In this document: positions 39,389 to 48,854 of the stretch, piece by piece | Layout of the letters: each line of letters begins with the position of its first letter | Position numbering within the stretch: position 1 is the stretch's first letter | Source of the DNA: Streptomyces sp. MP131-18 | GTDB taxonomy: Bacteria; Actinomycetota; Actinomycetes; Streptomycetales; Streptomycetaceae | Assembly: GCF_001984575.1 (NCBI RefSeq) | Contig: NZ_LZNS01000001.1 | Location: forward strand, 62,001 to 126,000 | DNA: 64,000 nt | Direction: 5' to 3' | Translations under genes and position numbers: made by a program | The notes under the pieces: model-generated | Told to the model about the DNA's origin: nothing | Databases searched by the model: none | Seen by the model: only the letters and a program-made list of their open reading frames with translations

Positions 39389-40831
39389 ATGAGCGCACTG
39401 TTTCCGGAGCTGGCCGACGGTTCGGCCAAGCCCGCCCTGCACTTCGGCGACCAGATACTCAGCCACGCCCGGCTACACGCGGCGGCCGTCGCCCTGGCCC
39501 GGCGGCTGGCCGGGCACGGCCGCGTCGCGGTGTGGGCCACCCCCGCGCCCGAGACCGCGGTGGCTGCCGTCGCCTGCCTCCTGGCGGGTGTGCCCGTCAT
39601 CCCGGTCAACCCGAAGAGCGGCGCCCGCGAGTTGCTCCACATCGTCACCGACAGCGCGCCGTCGCTGGTACTCGCGCCGCCGGGGGCCGTGCTGCCCGAG
39701 GCTCTGGCCGCGCTCCCCCGGCTCGACACCGCCCTGGCACCCGGGGAGGAGCCGGACGGCGGAGCGCCGCCCGAGCCCGGCCCCGAGCACCCGGCGCTGA
39801 TCGTGTACACCTCCGGGACCACAGGACCGCCGAAGGGGGTCGTCGTCCCCCGCCGCGCGGTGGCCGCCACGCTGGACGCGCTGGCTGACGCGTGGCAGTG
39901 GACCGGGGAGGACGTCGTGGTCCACGCACTGCCCCTCTTCCACGTGCACGGGCTGGTACTTGGCGTGCTGGGACCGCTGCGGCGCGGCGGCACCGTGCGC
40001 CATCTCGGTCGTTTCTCGCCCGAAGGCGTCGCCGAGGCGCTCTCGGACGGCGGCACCATGCTGTTCGGTGTGCCGACGATGTACCACCGGCTCGCCGAAG
40101 CCGCCGGGGCGGACGACCGGATCGCCGCCGCGCTGTCCGGCGCGCGGCTGCTGGTCTCGGGCTCGGCGCCGCTCCCGCGGACCGACCACGAGCGGATCGA
40201 GGCTGCTACGGGGCGGCGGGTCATCGAGCGGTACGGCATGACCGAGACGATGATGAACACGAGCGTCCGCGCGGACGCGCCGCCCGCGACCGGCACGGTC
40301 GGGGTGCCGCTGCCCGGGGTCGAGGTCCGCCTGGTCGACGAGTCGGGCCGGCCGGTGACGGGCGGCGACGGCGAGACGGTGGGCGAGATCCAGGTCCGCG
40401 GGCCGAATCTGTTCACCGAGTACCTGGGTCGGCCCGACGCCACCGCGGAGGCGTTCGACGGCGACTGGTTCCGCACCGGCGACATGGCCACGCGCGATGC
40501 GGCCGGGTGCTACCGGATCGTGGGCCGCAAGTCGACCGACCTGATCAAGTCCGGCGGCTACAAGATCGGGGCCGGGGAGATCGAGAACGTGCTGCTGACC
40601 CACCCCGGTGTCGCCGAGGCCGCCGTCACCGCGGCCCCCGATCCGGACCTGGGCGAGCGCGTCGTCGCCTGGATCGTGCCGCGGGACGAGACGAGTCCGC
40701 CCTCCGCGCAGGAGTTGACCGACCACGTCGCGGGGCAGCTCGCCTCCCACAAGCGCCCCCGGGAGGTCAGGTTCCTCGCCGTGCTGCCCCGCAACGACAT
40801 GGGCAAGGTCCTCAAGAAGGAGCTGGCGTGA
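39389..40831 (+). CDS. matB: Malonyl-CoA synthetase (malonate-CoA ligase)
   Basis: 480 residues, ANL superfamily. It matches S. coelicolor MatB closely from memory: VAVWATPAPETAVAAVACLLAGVPVIPVNPKSGARELLHI, P-loop VYTSGTTGPPKGVV (about 138-151), DALADAWQWTGEDVVVHALPLFHVHGLVLG, ERYGMTETMMNTSVRAD, FRTGDMATRD, and the C-terminal adenylation Lys in RNDMGKVLKKEL. The GRKSTDLIKSGGYKIG hinge precedes the small domain. It makes malonyl-CoA from malonate, CoA and ATP, a polyketide and fatty-acid extender. ATGs at 39380 and 39383 are alternative starts. It overlaps the carboxyltransferase gene by four bases. Confidence 0.94.
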   Translation: MSALFPELADGSAKPALHFGDQILSHARLHAAAVALARRLAGHGRVAVWATPAPETAVAAVACLLAGVPVIPVNPKSGARELLHIVTDSAPSLVLAPPGAVLPEALAALPRLDTALAPGEEPDGGAPPEPGPEHPALIVYTSGTTGPPKGVVVPRRAVAATLDALADAWQWTGEDVVVHALPLFHVHGLVLGVLGPLRRGGTVRHLGRFSPEGVAEALSDGGTMLFGVPTMYHRLAEAAGADDRIAAALSGARLLVSGSAPLPRTDHERIEAATGRRVIERYGMTETMMNTSVRADAPPATGTVGVPLPGVEVRLVDESGRPVTGGDGETVGEIQVRGPNLFTEYLGRPDATAEAFDGDWFRTGDMATRDAAGCYRIVGRKSTDLIKSGGYKIGAGEIENVLLTHPGVAEAAVTAAPDPDLGERVVAWIVPRDETSPPSAQELTDHVAGQLASHKRPREVRFLAVLPRNDMGKVLKKELA

Positions 40832-42165
40832 CAGCGGCCGTCACCGGCCGGGCCGTTCCGGCGCGGGAGCTGATCGCGGCGCTGACGCCGGCGTTCACCG
40901 AGCTGCCCAGGGCCGCCGAGGCGGCCGCGGCCGACGGTCCGATCGGCTGGCCCGGCTACGGCGAGGCCCGGGCCCGGGCCCGGGCGCGCACCGGCGAGCC
41001 GGAGTCGGTGGTCTGCGGGATCGGCGATGTGGGGGGCACCGAGGCGGTGCTGATCGCCTTCGAGTTCGGTTTCCTCGGCGGCTCCATCGGCGAGGAAACC
41101 GGGGCGCGCATCGAGAACGCCTTCATCACCGCCCGCGACCTCTCGCTTCCGGTGGTGTCGCTGATCGCCAGCGGCGGCAGCCGCATCCAGGAAGGCATGT
41201 GCGCCCTCACCCAGTTGCAGCGGATCGCGCGCCAGATGGTCCGGCTGCGGGCAGCCGGGCTGCCGCACCTGGCGGTGCTCGCCGGGCCCGTCACCGGTGG
41301 CGGGTGGGCCACTCTCGGCGCGGGCGCGGACGTGCGGGTGGCGCTGCCCGGGGCCCAGATCGGCTTCGCCGGGTCACGGACCAGGCCGCCCGGGGCCGAT
41401 GCGGACGCCTACACGGCCGAGGCACAGTTCGCCGCGGGCCACGTCGACCAGATCGTGCCCGCCGCCGGTCTCGGGACCGTTGCGGCGCGCTGGCTTCGGC
41501 TGCTCACCACGCCCGCGGCGGGACCGGTGACGCCGCCCAGGGCGCTGCGGGCCGTTCCGCCCCCGGACAGCGGCTGGCAGGCCGTACGGCGCGCGCGGGA
41601 GGCGGACCGCCCGGGCGCGGAGGCGTACCTGGGGGCGTACTTCGCGGAGCGGGCGCCACTGGGCGGGACCGATCCGGGTCTCCTGTGCGGGTTCGGGATG
41701 CGCGACGGCCGCAGCGTCGCGTACGTCGCGCAGTGCGGCGCCGCCACCCGGCCGGCCGGGTTCCGCGCGGCGTCGCGCCTGGTGACGCTCGCGGACCGGC
41801 TGTCGGTCCCGGTCCTCAGCCTGGTCGACACCCCGGGCGCGGCCAACGACGCCGAGGCCGAACGGGACGGGGTGGGGGCGGCCATCGCGGAGACCATCAC
41901 GGCCGTGGCCGGCTGCCGCATCCCGGTGACGACGTTGCTCGTCGGCGAGGGCGGTTCCGGCGGTGCCGTGGCGCTCACCTCCCCGGGGCACACGTGGGTG
42001 ACGCCGGACAGCTACTACTCGGTCGTCGCTCCGGAGCGGGCCGTGGCGATCCTGAAGCGCGGGCCGGACGACGTACCCACGACGGCCGAGCAGTTGCGGC
42101 TGCGCCCGCAGGACCTGGTGGACCTCGGCATCGCCCGCGGGATCGTGCCCGCCGAGCCGGCCTGA
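40828..42165 (+). CDS. Fused acyl-CoA carboxylase carboxyltransferase (AccD/AccA-like)
   Basis: 445 residues from GTG 40828, with a GTGA overlap to matB. The N-terminal half resembles Acc[80 protein letters not shown]. The C-terminal half resembles Acc[38 protein letters not shown] and [40 protein letters not shown]. Both crotonase-fold halves are in one chain, and the AccD zinc ribbon is absent. Coupling to MatB suggests acyl- or malonyl-CoA metabolism. No biotin carboxylase or BCCP gene is adjacent, so it would need partners encoded elsewhere or catalyse a different reaction. Confidence 0.88.
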   Translation: MTAAVTGRAVPARELIAALTPAFTELPRAAEAAAADGPIGWPGYGEARARARARTGEPESVVCGIGDVGGTEAVLIAFEFGFLGGSIGEETGARIENAFITARDLSLPVVSLIASGGSRIQEGMCALTQLQRIARQMVRLRAAGLPHLAVLAGPVTGGGWATLGAGADVRVALPGAQIGFAGSRTRPPGADADAYTAEAQFAAGHVDQIVPAAGLGTVAARWLRLLTTPAAGPVTPPRALRAVPPPDSGWQAVRRAREADRPGAEAYLGAYFAERAPLGGTDPGLLCGFGMRDGRSVAYVAQCGAATRPAGFRAASRLVTLADRLSVPVLSLVDTPGAANDAEAERDGVGAAIAETITAVAGCRIPVTTLLVGEGGSGGAVALTSPGHTWVTPDSYYSVVAPERAVAILKRGPDDVPTTAEQLRLRPQDLVDLGIARGIVPAEPA

Positions 42166-42194
42166 CCTCCGGCCCTCGGCACCGCCCGGCTCCC

Positions 42195-42233
42195 CCGGTC
42201 CTCCGTTCGACATGCTGCGGAACGGAGGACCGG
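42195..42233 (+). terminator. Terminator of the matB operon
   Basis: A 14-bp perfect stem (42195-42208 with 42220-42233, starting CCGGTCCTCC) and an 11-nt loop, 30 bp past the stop. The 200 bp after it (42234-42438) contains no gene that I can recognise on either strand. Confidence 0.9.
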
Positions 42234-42438
42234 TCGGTATCTCGGCCGCGGCGGCGCGGAAGTGGCCGGTGAGCCCCCTGTCCGTCCTTCGGCACGGCAC
42301 CGGCATGCGGCTCCATCGGCCGGGGCCCTGTCCGGCGCCTCGGGCCGGCGGCCTCGTCCGCGGAGCGCTGGTCCGGCTGAACGATCGACCGCGCCAGGTC
42401 CTCGATCACGCCACACGCCACCCGGCCGGACCGGTACC

Positions 42439-42480
42439 GGCAGCGGCAGCGGCAGCGGCAGCGGCAGCGGCAGCGGCAGC
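42439..42480 (+). repeat. Seven tandem GGCAGC hexamers
   Basis: Exactly seven uninterrupted copies of GGCAGC, ending 22 bp before the predicted -10 of the ABC-F leader transcript. It is not in a supported coding frame. Such a perfect short array can change copy number by slippage, so it could tune promoter spacing. Confidence 0.9.
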
Positions 42481-42506
42481 GGCTCCTGTCCGCCGCCATT
42501 GTTACC

Positions 42507-42560
42507 ATGGTCGGCATGGCACGAGGTATCTGGTCGCAGAAGGTCCGTTCCGCCCGCTGA
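42507..42560 (+). CDS. Putative leader peptide of the ABC-F gene
   Basis: ATG 42507 and ATG 42516 are in one frame ending at TGA 42558-42560, giving 17 or 14 residues ([14 protein letters not shown] for the shorter). No Shine-Dalgarno is present. TACCAT at 42503-42508 is a good -10 that would start the transcript at or close to ATG 42516, so a leaderless short peptide is likely. Its last codons (42550-42556, CCGCCCG) are exactly complementary to 42612-42618, the 5' arm of a downstream hairpin. That is the design expected of a ribosome-stalling leader. Confidence 0.5.
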   Translation: MVGMARGIWSQKVRSAR

Positions 42561-42610
42561 CGGCGGCGCCTTCTCCCTGTTTGAATCTGCGCTCGCCGTC
42601 CCGGTCATGT

Positions 42611-42657
42611 CCGGGCGGCCGTTTTCTGCTGCCCGGCTCCACTGCGAGCTGCGGAGC
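42611..42657 (+). promoter_or_regulatory. Candidate attenuator hairpins before the ABC-F start
   Basis: Hairpin A: CCGGGCGGC (42611-42619) with GCTGCCCGG (42628-42636), 9 bp with one wobble. Hairpin B: GCTCC (42636-42640) with GGAGC (42653-42657), which hides the ribosome-binding site GGAG (42653-42656). The 5' arm of A can instead pair with the end of the leader ORF. Without a stalled ribosome, leader/A pairing plus B would keep the gene off. A stalled ribosome would favour A and might loosen B. A and B share only base 42636, so the switch is tentative. Confidence 0.45.
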
Positions 42658-42661
42658 ACCG

Positions 42662-44338
<1,677 letters not shown>

Positions 44339-44533
44339 GCCGCGGCAGCGGCGGCGGTTCCCCGGCCGGTTCTGGACCCTTGCCTATGCGGTAGTGGCGC
44401 CCGGTCCCAACTCGGACGGGGCATCCGGTCGCCGCTGCGACGCGGCCGGCTGTCCGGCATCACTTCCTCGGCCACCGCACCCTCATCCGCGCGACCGGGC
44501 GCGGCTTCAAGGCCGACCGGACGATCACGCCTT

Positions 44534-44562
44534 CTCCTGCGGGCCTGTCCGGCCCGCAGGAG
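44534..44562 (+). terminator. Hairpin terminator downstream of the ABC-F gene
   Basis: CTCCTGCGGGCC (44534-44545), loop TGTCC, GGCCCGCAGGAG (44551-44562), a 12-bp perfect stem. The 195 bp between the ABC-F stop and this hairpin hold no recognised gene. A short readable stretch, GHRTLIRATGRGFKAD, may be a fossil, but I cannot place it. Confidence 0.8.
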
Positions 44563-44684
44563 ACCGGGACCCGGCTTGGACCGCGTGCCCGCGCGTGCCC
44601 GTCGTCGTGCTGCTCCTGCCGCCCCTTGCGCCGATGTGCTCCGCCACCCGGTGCGTCTTCCGCGACGACCCCCTAGATCGGTGC

Positions 44685-45205
44685 ACGACCCGGCCGTGGC
44701 GAGCGCCTCGACGAGACTCCTGGTCCCGGCCAGCAGGGCAAGTCCGATGGGGACATTGACGAAGAAGACCCCCGCCAGCTGAGGACGTCGGTCAGTATGC
44801 CGCCGAGCGGCAGGCCGACGGCGGAGCCGATCCCCGCCATGGCCGCGTACACGCCCATCGCCCTGTTACGCGGCTTGCCCTCCGGGAAGGTCGTGGTGAT
44901 CAGCGCCAGGGCGCTGGGAGCGGCCAGCGCGGCCCGACGCCCTGCAGCACGCGCGCGCCGATCGGCAGCGCATCGTTCGGGGCCAGCCCGCCCAGGAGCG
45001 AGGCGAGCGTGAACACCGCGATGCCGGCCTGGAACATCCGACGCCGCCCGAACAGATCCCCGGCCTGCCCGCCGAGCAGCAGCCCGCCGAAGGCCAGGGC
45101 GCAGGAGTTGACGATCCACGCCAGATTCGCGCCGGAGATGCCCATGTCGGTCTGGGATGCCGGGGAGGGCGATGTTCGTGATCGTGCCGTCCCGGCGGTC
45201 ATAGG
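44685..45205 (-). pseudogene. MFS (DHA2/EmrB-like) transporter, truncated and frameshifted
   Basis: Pieces of an N-terminal MFS domain appear in alternating frames: DGTITNIALP, then TDMGISGANLAWIVNSCALAFGGLLLGGQAGDLFGRRRMFQAGIAVFTLASLLGGLAPN, then SALALITTTFPEGKPRNRAMGVYAAMAGIGSAVGLPLGGILTDVLSWRG, then VFFVNVPIGLALLAGTRSLVEA. That is the typical helix 1-6 part of a 14-helix drug transporter, with at least three frame changes. The remaining two-thirds is absent. It is non-functional. Confidence 0.88.
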
Positions 45206-45246
45206 TGAACCCCAAGAAGCGAGTCGAACATGCCCCGGAGGTGAAA

Positions 45247-45372
45247 ATGGGAATACAGAAGGAAATGCAAGGGGAAACCGTTTTCCGCTCCGGGGTGGGG
45301 GCGCCGGAAAAGGGAAACTCGCGTACGCCGGAAGCCCGGTGCACCGAAACGGCTGCCTGGACCGGGCGCTGA
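45247..45372 (+). CDS. Possible small protein, 41 residues, with ideal RBS
   Basis: GGAGGTGA (45237-45244) stands five bases (counted from GGAGG) ahead of ATG 45247. The peptide starts MGIQKEMQGETVFRSG and ends CTETAAWTGR. It has no signal or membrane segment, one Cys, several Thr/Ser, and resembles nothing I know. Local base composition is less G+C-rich than nearby genes. No peptide-modifying enzyme is close, so a RiPP precursor is only a guess. It could also be chance in a decayed region. Confidence 0.3.
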   Translation: MGIQKEMQGETVFRSGVGAPEKGNSRTPEARCTETAAWTGR

Positions 45373-45691
45373 TGACCCTAGCCCGACGCGGCGGGATGGC
45401 GAGGAACGGGTACTCCCCGTGTGATCATTCAGCACTTGACTGCGCCGACGGACTCGTGGCTCACGAATTCCGGGGAGCCCCTTCTCCCACAGAGGGCTCT
45501 GCCGTGCCGGGTCGAGAGCGCACACCGGACGGAAAAGGCAAATTGAATCCCCGGCCACTTCTCGGGCTGCTGCTCACCATTCAAGGGAATCGTCAAAACC
45601 TGAGGGAATCGGTGCCCAGCGGACGCGGGGCACCGATGCGCCGCTGGCCGCTTCGGGCCGGGCCGGACCGTCCTCCTGCCCCTGCGGCGCC
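45373..45691. other. Region without recognised gene
   Basis: 319 bp between the small ORF and the kinase stop. It has below-average G+C in places (around 45420-45610). An open frame continues on the plus strand (from ATG 45396, MARNGYSPCDHSALDC...), but the sequence is not protein-like and has no good RBS. It is probably degraded sequence belonging to the same decay zone as the MFS remnant. Confidence 0.45.
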
Positions 45692-46951
45692 TCACCTCGG
45701 ATCGCGGGCGGCCAGCGGGTCCCCACCGGGGGTGGCCGAGCGGCGGCCGGACGCCGGCCAGGACCGGTCCGGGAGCCACATCACGAACGTGCTCCCTTCG
45801 CCGACGGCCGAATAGAGGGCAACTTGCCCGTCGTGGCCCTCCGCGATCTGCCGCACGATCGCCAGCCCCAGGCCGCTGTGCCCGGCGGCTCCCCCTCCCG
45901 AGCCACTGAAGAACCGGTCGAAGACCCGTTCCCGGTCCGACGCGGGGATTCCCGGGCCTTCGTCACGCACGGCCGCCCAGGCCCAGCCGTCCTCGCTCCC
46001 GTACCCGATGGTCAGCGTGCTGCCCACCGGTGCCAGGCGGACGGCGTTGGACAGCAGATTCCCCAGCGCCCGTGACAGCGCCTGCGGGTCGCCCGAGACC
46101 ACGGGTCCCGGTCCCCCGGGGCCCGGAGCCGGCAGCCGTTTCAGCCGCAGCCCGCGCTCTCCGGCGGCCGAGGCGTACTCCTCGGCCACGCCGTCGGCCA
46201 GCACCGCAAGGTCGATCTCGGCGTCGACGAACGCCGGCGAGTTCCGCCGCGAGGAGGCGAGCAGGTCCTCGATGAGCCGTGTCATCAGCGCCGTTGCACG
46301 CACCACCGCCGCGCTCGCCCTGGCCCGCTCGTCCGGGCTGACGTCGTCGGGGGCCAGCACCGCTTCCACCGTCGTCCTGATCACCGCGAGGGGATTCAGC
46401 AGTTCGTGGGAGGCGTCCCCGACGACCTGTCGCTGCGCCGCGAAAGCTTCCTCCAGCCTGCCCAGCATCGAATCCAGGGTTTCGGCGAGCGTGCGCAGTT
46501 CGTCGCGCGGGCCGTCGAGCGCGATGCGACGGGAGAGGTCGGTCGCCGAGATGTCCCGGGCGGTAGAGGTGATTTCGCGGACCGGACGCAGCGCCCTGCC
46601 CGACAGCCACCAGCCGGTCACCAGGCTCGCCAGGAACAGCACGCCGATGGCCTGGAGGGACAGCGAACGCAGCAGGCGGAGGGTCTTGTGGTACGACGCC
46701 TTCTCGACGCTTTCGAAGTCGGCGGCCCGGAAGGAGGCTCCCTCCTCGATCACCCACCCTGTCTGGTCGTACGAGAGGTCCGGCACTTCGATCGGGTCGA
46801 GCGGCTGGGCGTCCAGCGTCGCGCTCAGTGCCAGGTAGACCGTGAGCACCACCAGTGCCGCCAGTCCGAAGAGCACCGCGGAGTACGTGACGGTCAGGCG
46901 AAAACGAATGGTCTGTGCCCACCCCGGCACCGGTCGGCCGCCTCCGCTCAC
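45692..46951 (-). CDS. Two-component sensor histidine kinase
   Basis: 419 residues from GTG 46951, overlapping the regulator stop (GTGA). Helix 1 is about 17-38 (LTVTYSAVLFGLAALVVLTVYLAL), then a short extracellular domain (about 39-105), helix 2 (LQAIGVLFLASLVTGWWL), and HAMP (GRALRPVREITSTARDISATDLSRRI). The H-box is DASHELLNPLAVIRTTVEAVL, where the usual HELRTPL reads HELLNPL. The ATPase domain has NLLSNAVRLAP (N-box), VRDEGPGIP (G1), FDRFFSGSGG (F) and GLGLAIVRQIAEGHDG (G2). It pairs with the OmpR-type regulator. The signal is unknown. Confidence 0.94.
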   Translation of the reverse strand: MSGGGRPVPGWAQTIRFRLTVTYSAVLFGLAALVVLTVYLALSATLDAQPLDPIEVPDLSYDQTGWVIEEGASFRAADFESVEKASYHKTLRLLRSLSLQAIGVLFLASLVTGWWLSGRALRPVREITSTARDISATDLSRRIALDGPRDELRTLAETLDSMLGRLEEAFAAQRQVVGDASHELLNPLAVIRTTVEAVLAPDDVSPDERARASAAVVRATALMTRLIEDLLASSRRNSPAFVDAEIDLAVLADGVAEEYASAAGERGLRLKRLPAPGPGGPGPVVSGDPQALSRALGNLLSNAVRLAPVGSTLTIGYGSEDGWAWAAVRDEGPGIPASDRERVFDRFFSGSGGGAAGHSGLGLAIVRQIAEGHDGQVALYSAVGEGSTFVMWLPDRSWPASGRRSATPGGDPLAARDPR

Positions 46952-47640
46952 GGCCGGTCCTTCAGCCGGTAGCCGCGCCCGATGACGGTCTCGATCAGCG
47001 GGCGCGATCCGGCCGACGTGATCTTCCGGCGCAGAGTCCCGACGGTGACCCGCACGGACTCGGTGAACGGATCGGCGTTCTCGTCCCACACGTGTTCCAG
47101 CAGTTCCTCCGCCGGGACCACATGGCCCGGCCGGCACATCAGGTAACGCAGCACGCCGAACTCCTTGAGCGTCAGCGCCACTTCCTCTCCGTCCCGCGTC
47201 ACCCGGTGCCGTGCGCTGTCCAGAACGAGCCCGCCCACCGTGAGGACCGCCGAGCCGCCGCCCGCGTCACGGCGCAGCAGGGCCCGCACGCGGGCGAGCA
47301 GTTCGGGCAGGGCGAACGGCTTGGTGAGATAGTCGTCGGCCCCCAGGTCGAGGCCACGTACCCGGTCGGCCAGGCCGGTGCGGGCCGTGAGCATGAGGAT
47401 TCGCAGGGCGGGCCCCGCGGCGCACAGGAGTTCACCGCGCCGCACCGCGCCGCACAGCGACAGCCCGTCGGCGTCGGGCAGCGCAATATCCAGGATCATC
47501 ACGTCGTACGCCGTCACGGCCAGTTTCTCCTCGGCCGCGGCGCCGGTGAACGCCGTGTCGACCGCGTATCCCGCCCTGACCAGACCGCTGCGCAGGGCGT
47601 TCACAAGATCTTCTTGGTCCTCGACCACCAGTACACGCAT
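46948..47640 (-). CDS. OmpR-family response regulator
   Basis: 230 residues. Receiver domain: VLVVEDQEDLVNALRSGLVRAGY with the acidic pair, phosphorylation Asp in YDVMILDIALPDADGL (about Asp51), Thr in LMLTARTG, and Lys in YLTKPFALPELLARV. The C-terminal winged helix (about 130-228) has LTLKEFGVLRYLMCRPGHVVPAEELLEHVWDENADPFTESVRVTVGTLRRKI and IETVIGRGYRL. The insertion RRGELLCAAGPAL in the receiver loop is slightly longer than usual. It is the first gene of the kinase operon, with the kinase start overlapping. Confidence 0.95.
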   Translation of the reverse strand: MRVLVVEDQEDLVNALRSGLVRAGYAVDTAFTGAAAEEKLAVTAYDVMILDIALPDADGLSLCGAVRRGELLCAAGPALRILMLTARTGLADRVRGLDLGADDYLTKPFALPELLARVRALLRRDAGGGSAVLTVGGLVLDSARHRVTRDGEEVALTLKEFGVLRYLMCRPGHVVPAEELLEHVWDENADPFTESVRVTVGTLRRKITSAGSRPLIETVIGRGYRLKDRP

Positions 47641-47672
47641 CGCACAACGCTAGCCACGGGCCCGGTGCGCGC

Positions 47673-48713
47673 TCACGGGCGGGGCGCGATCTCCAGCAGA
47701 TCGCCCCAGCCGTCCTGCTCCATCACCATTCTGGAGATCTCCTGGGCCCCCTCGTTGATGTCCGCGAGGAACTCCATGCCCGGACCGACCAGCCGGAGCG
47801 GCCGCTGCCCGTGCGGGGTGCGGACGACCGAGGCGACGGCATCGGCGATTTCCTGCGGGTTCGTCGAAGCGCCGCCCGGCTCCAGGTGGAACTCCGGCCG
47901 CTCGGCCAGCTCGCCGTACTGCCGCCGGCGGTGCGCGTCCTGGCGGGAGAGTCCTTGCAGATACTCCCGGTAGTAACGCCGCCCGTTCGGCTCCAGGAAC
48001 TCAGTGACATACCCGCCGGGTTCGACGACGACCACCTCGACGCCGAACGGCGCCAGCTCGTACCTGAGGGACTCGGTCACCCCTTCGAGCGCCCACTTGG
48101 CGCCGACGTAGGGGCCCATGAAGGGCAGGACGAACCGGCCGAGCGCGGTCGACATCTGGATGACAAGACCCTCGCCGTGCTCGCGCATGGCCGGCAGGAC
48201 CGCCCGGTTCATGCGCAGATGGCCGAACAGATTCGTGTCGAAGGACTTCTTCAGGTCCTCGATGGTCAGCGTCTCCAACACGGCCGGGCTGAAGACCCCG
48301 GCATTATTGAACAGCACGTCGATACGGCGCGCACGCCGCTGGACGAATTCCACCCCCCGCTCCACGGACCGCTCGTCCGTGATGTCGATGTCGACCACCT
48401 CGATCGCCAGGTCCTCGTCCCGCGCAAGCGACAGCAACTCGCGTGCAACACCCGCGTTGGCGGTGCGGGTGTTGCGCATCGAGGCGAACACCCGGTGCCC
48501 CGAGCGCGCCAGCGTCATCGCCGTGAGGTACCCGAAGCCGCTGCTGCACCCGGTGATCAGCACCGTCCTGGGGTCGGGGCGCCGCCCGGCCGCGGACGAG
48601 GCGCGCTCCGCCGCCGCGGCCTCACCGACCGGCATGGCCGCCGCCCCGGCGACCACACCGAGACCGACGGCCGCGCCGACCACGGACCGCCGGCTCATTC
48701 CGTTCACAGACAT
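47673..48713 (-). CDS. Short-chain dehydrogenase with twin-arginine signal
   Basis: 346 residues from ATG 48713 (GGGGAGTCAG upstream). The N-terminus MSVNGMSRRSVVGAAVGLGVVAGAAAM through AAAA is a Tat-type signal: SRRSVV motif, hydrophobic stretch, Ala-rich cleavage area. A classical SDR domain follows: VLITGCSSGFGYLTA (NAD(P) binding), LFNNAGVFSP, catalytic Ser in IQMSTALGRF, YVGAK (catalytic Tyr/Lys), and VVVEPGGYVTEF. Tat export would let it fold with its nicotinamide cofactor before crossing the membrane. The substrate is unknown. It is 32 bp upstream of the response regulator's start side, transcribed in the same direction. Confidence 0.9.
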   Translation of the reverse strand: MSVNGMSRRSVVGAAVGLGVVAGAAAMPVGEAAAAERASSAAGRRPDPRTVLITGCSSGFGYLTAMTLARSGHRVFASMRNTRTANAGVARELLSLARDEDLAIEVVDIDITDERSVERGVEFVQRRARRIDVLFNNAGVFSPAVLETLTIEDLKKSFDTNLFGHLRMNRAVLPAMREHGEGLVIQMSTALGRFVLPFMGPYVGAKWALEGVTESLRYELAPFGVEVVVVEPGGYVTEFLEPNGRRYYREYLQGLSRQDAHRRRQYGELAERPEFHLEPGGASTNPQEIADAVASVVRTPHGQRPLRLVGPGMEFLADINEGAQEISRMVMEQDGWGDLLEIAPRP

Positions 48714-48854
48714 CTGACTCCCCATTCGCACACTCGACGTCCGGACATCGGTCACGCTAGGCACCGGGAGCGAAAATCGAGCGAAGCCGCGAGCGGGCCT
48801 CCGCGGCGCCCCGGGCCGTCCGTTCTCGGCGTACCGGGGGCCAGGGGCCGGGGC

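Noticed and set aside
42439..42480. CRISPR or iteron array
   Set aside because: Units are six bases without spacers. No CRISPR array was seen anywhere in the window.
45247..45372. Lanthipeptide or other RiPP precursor
   Set aside because: No modifying enzyme, transporter or recognisable leader motif nearby, and only one Cys. Kept only as an unassigned small ORF.
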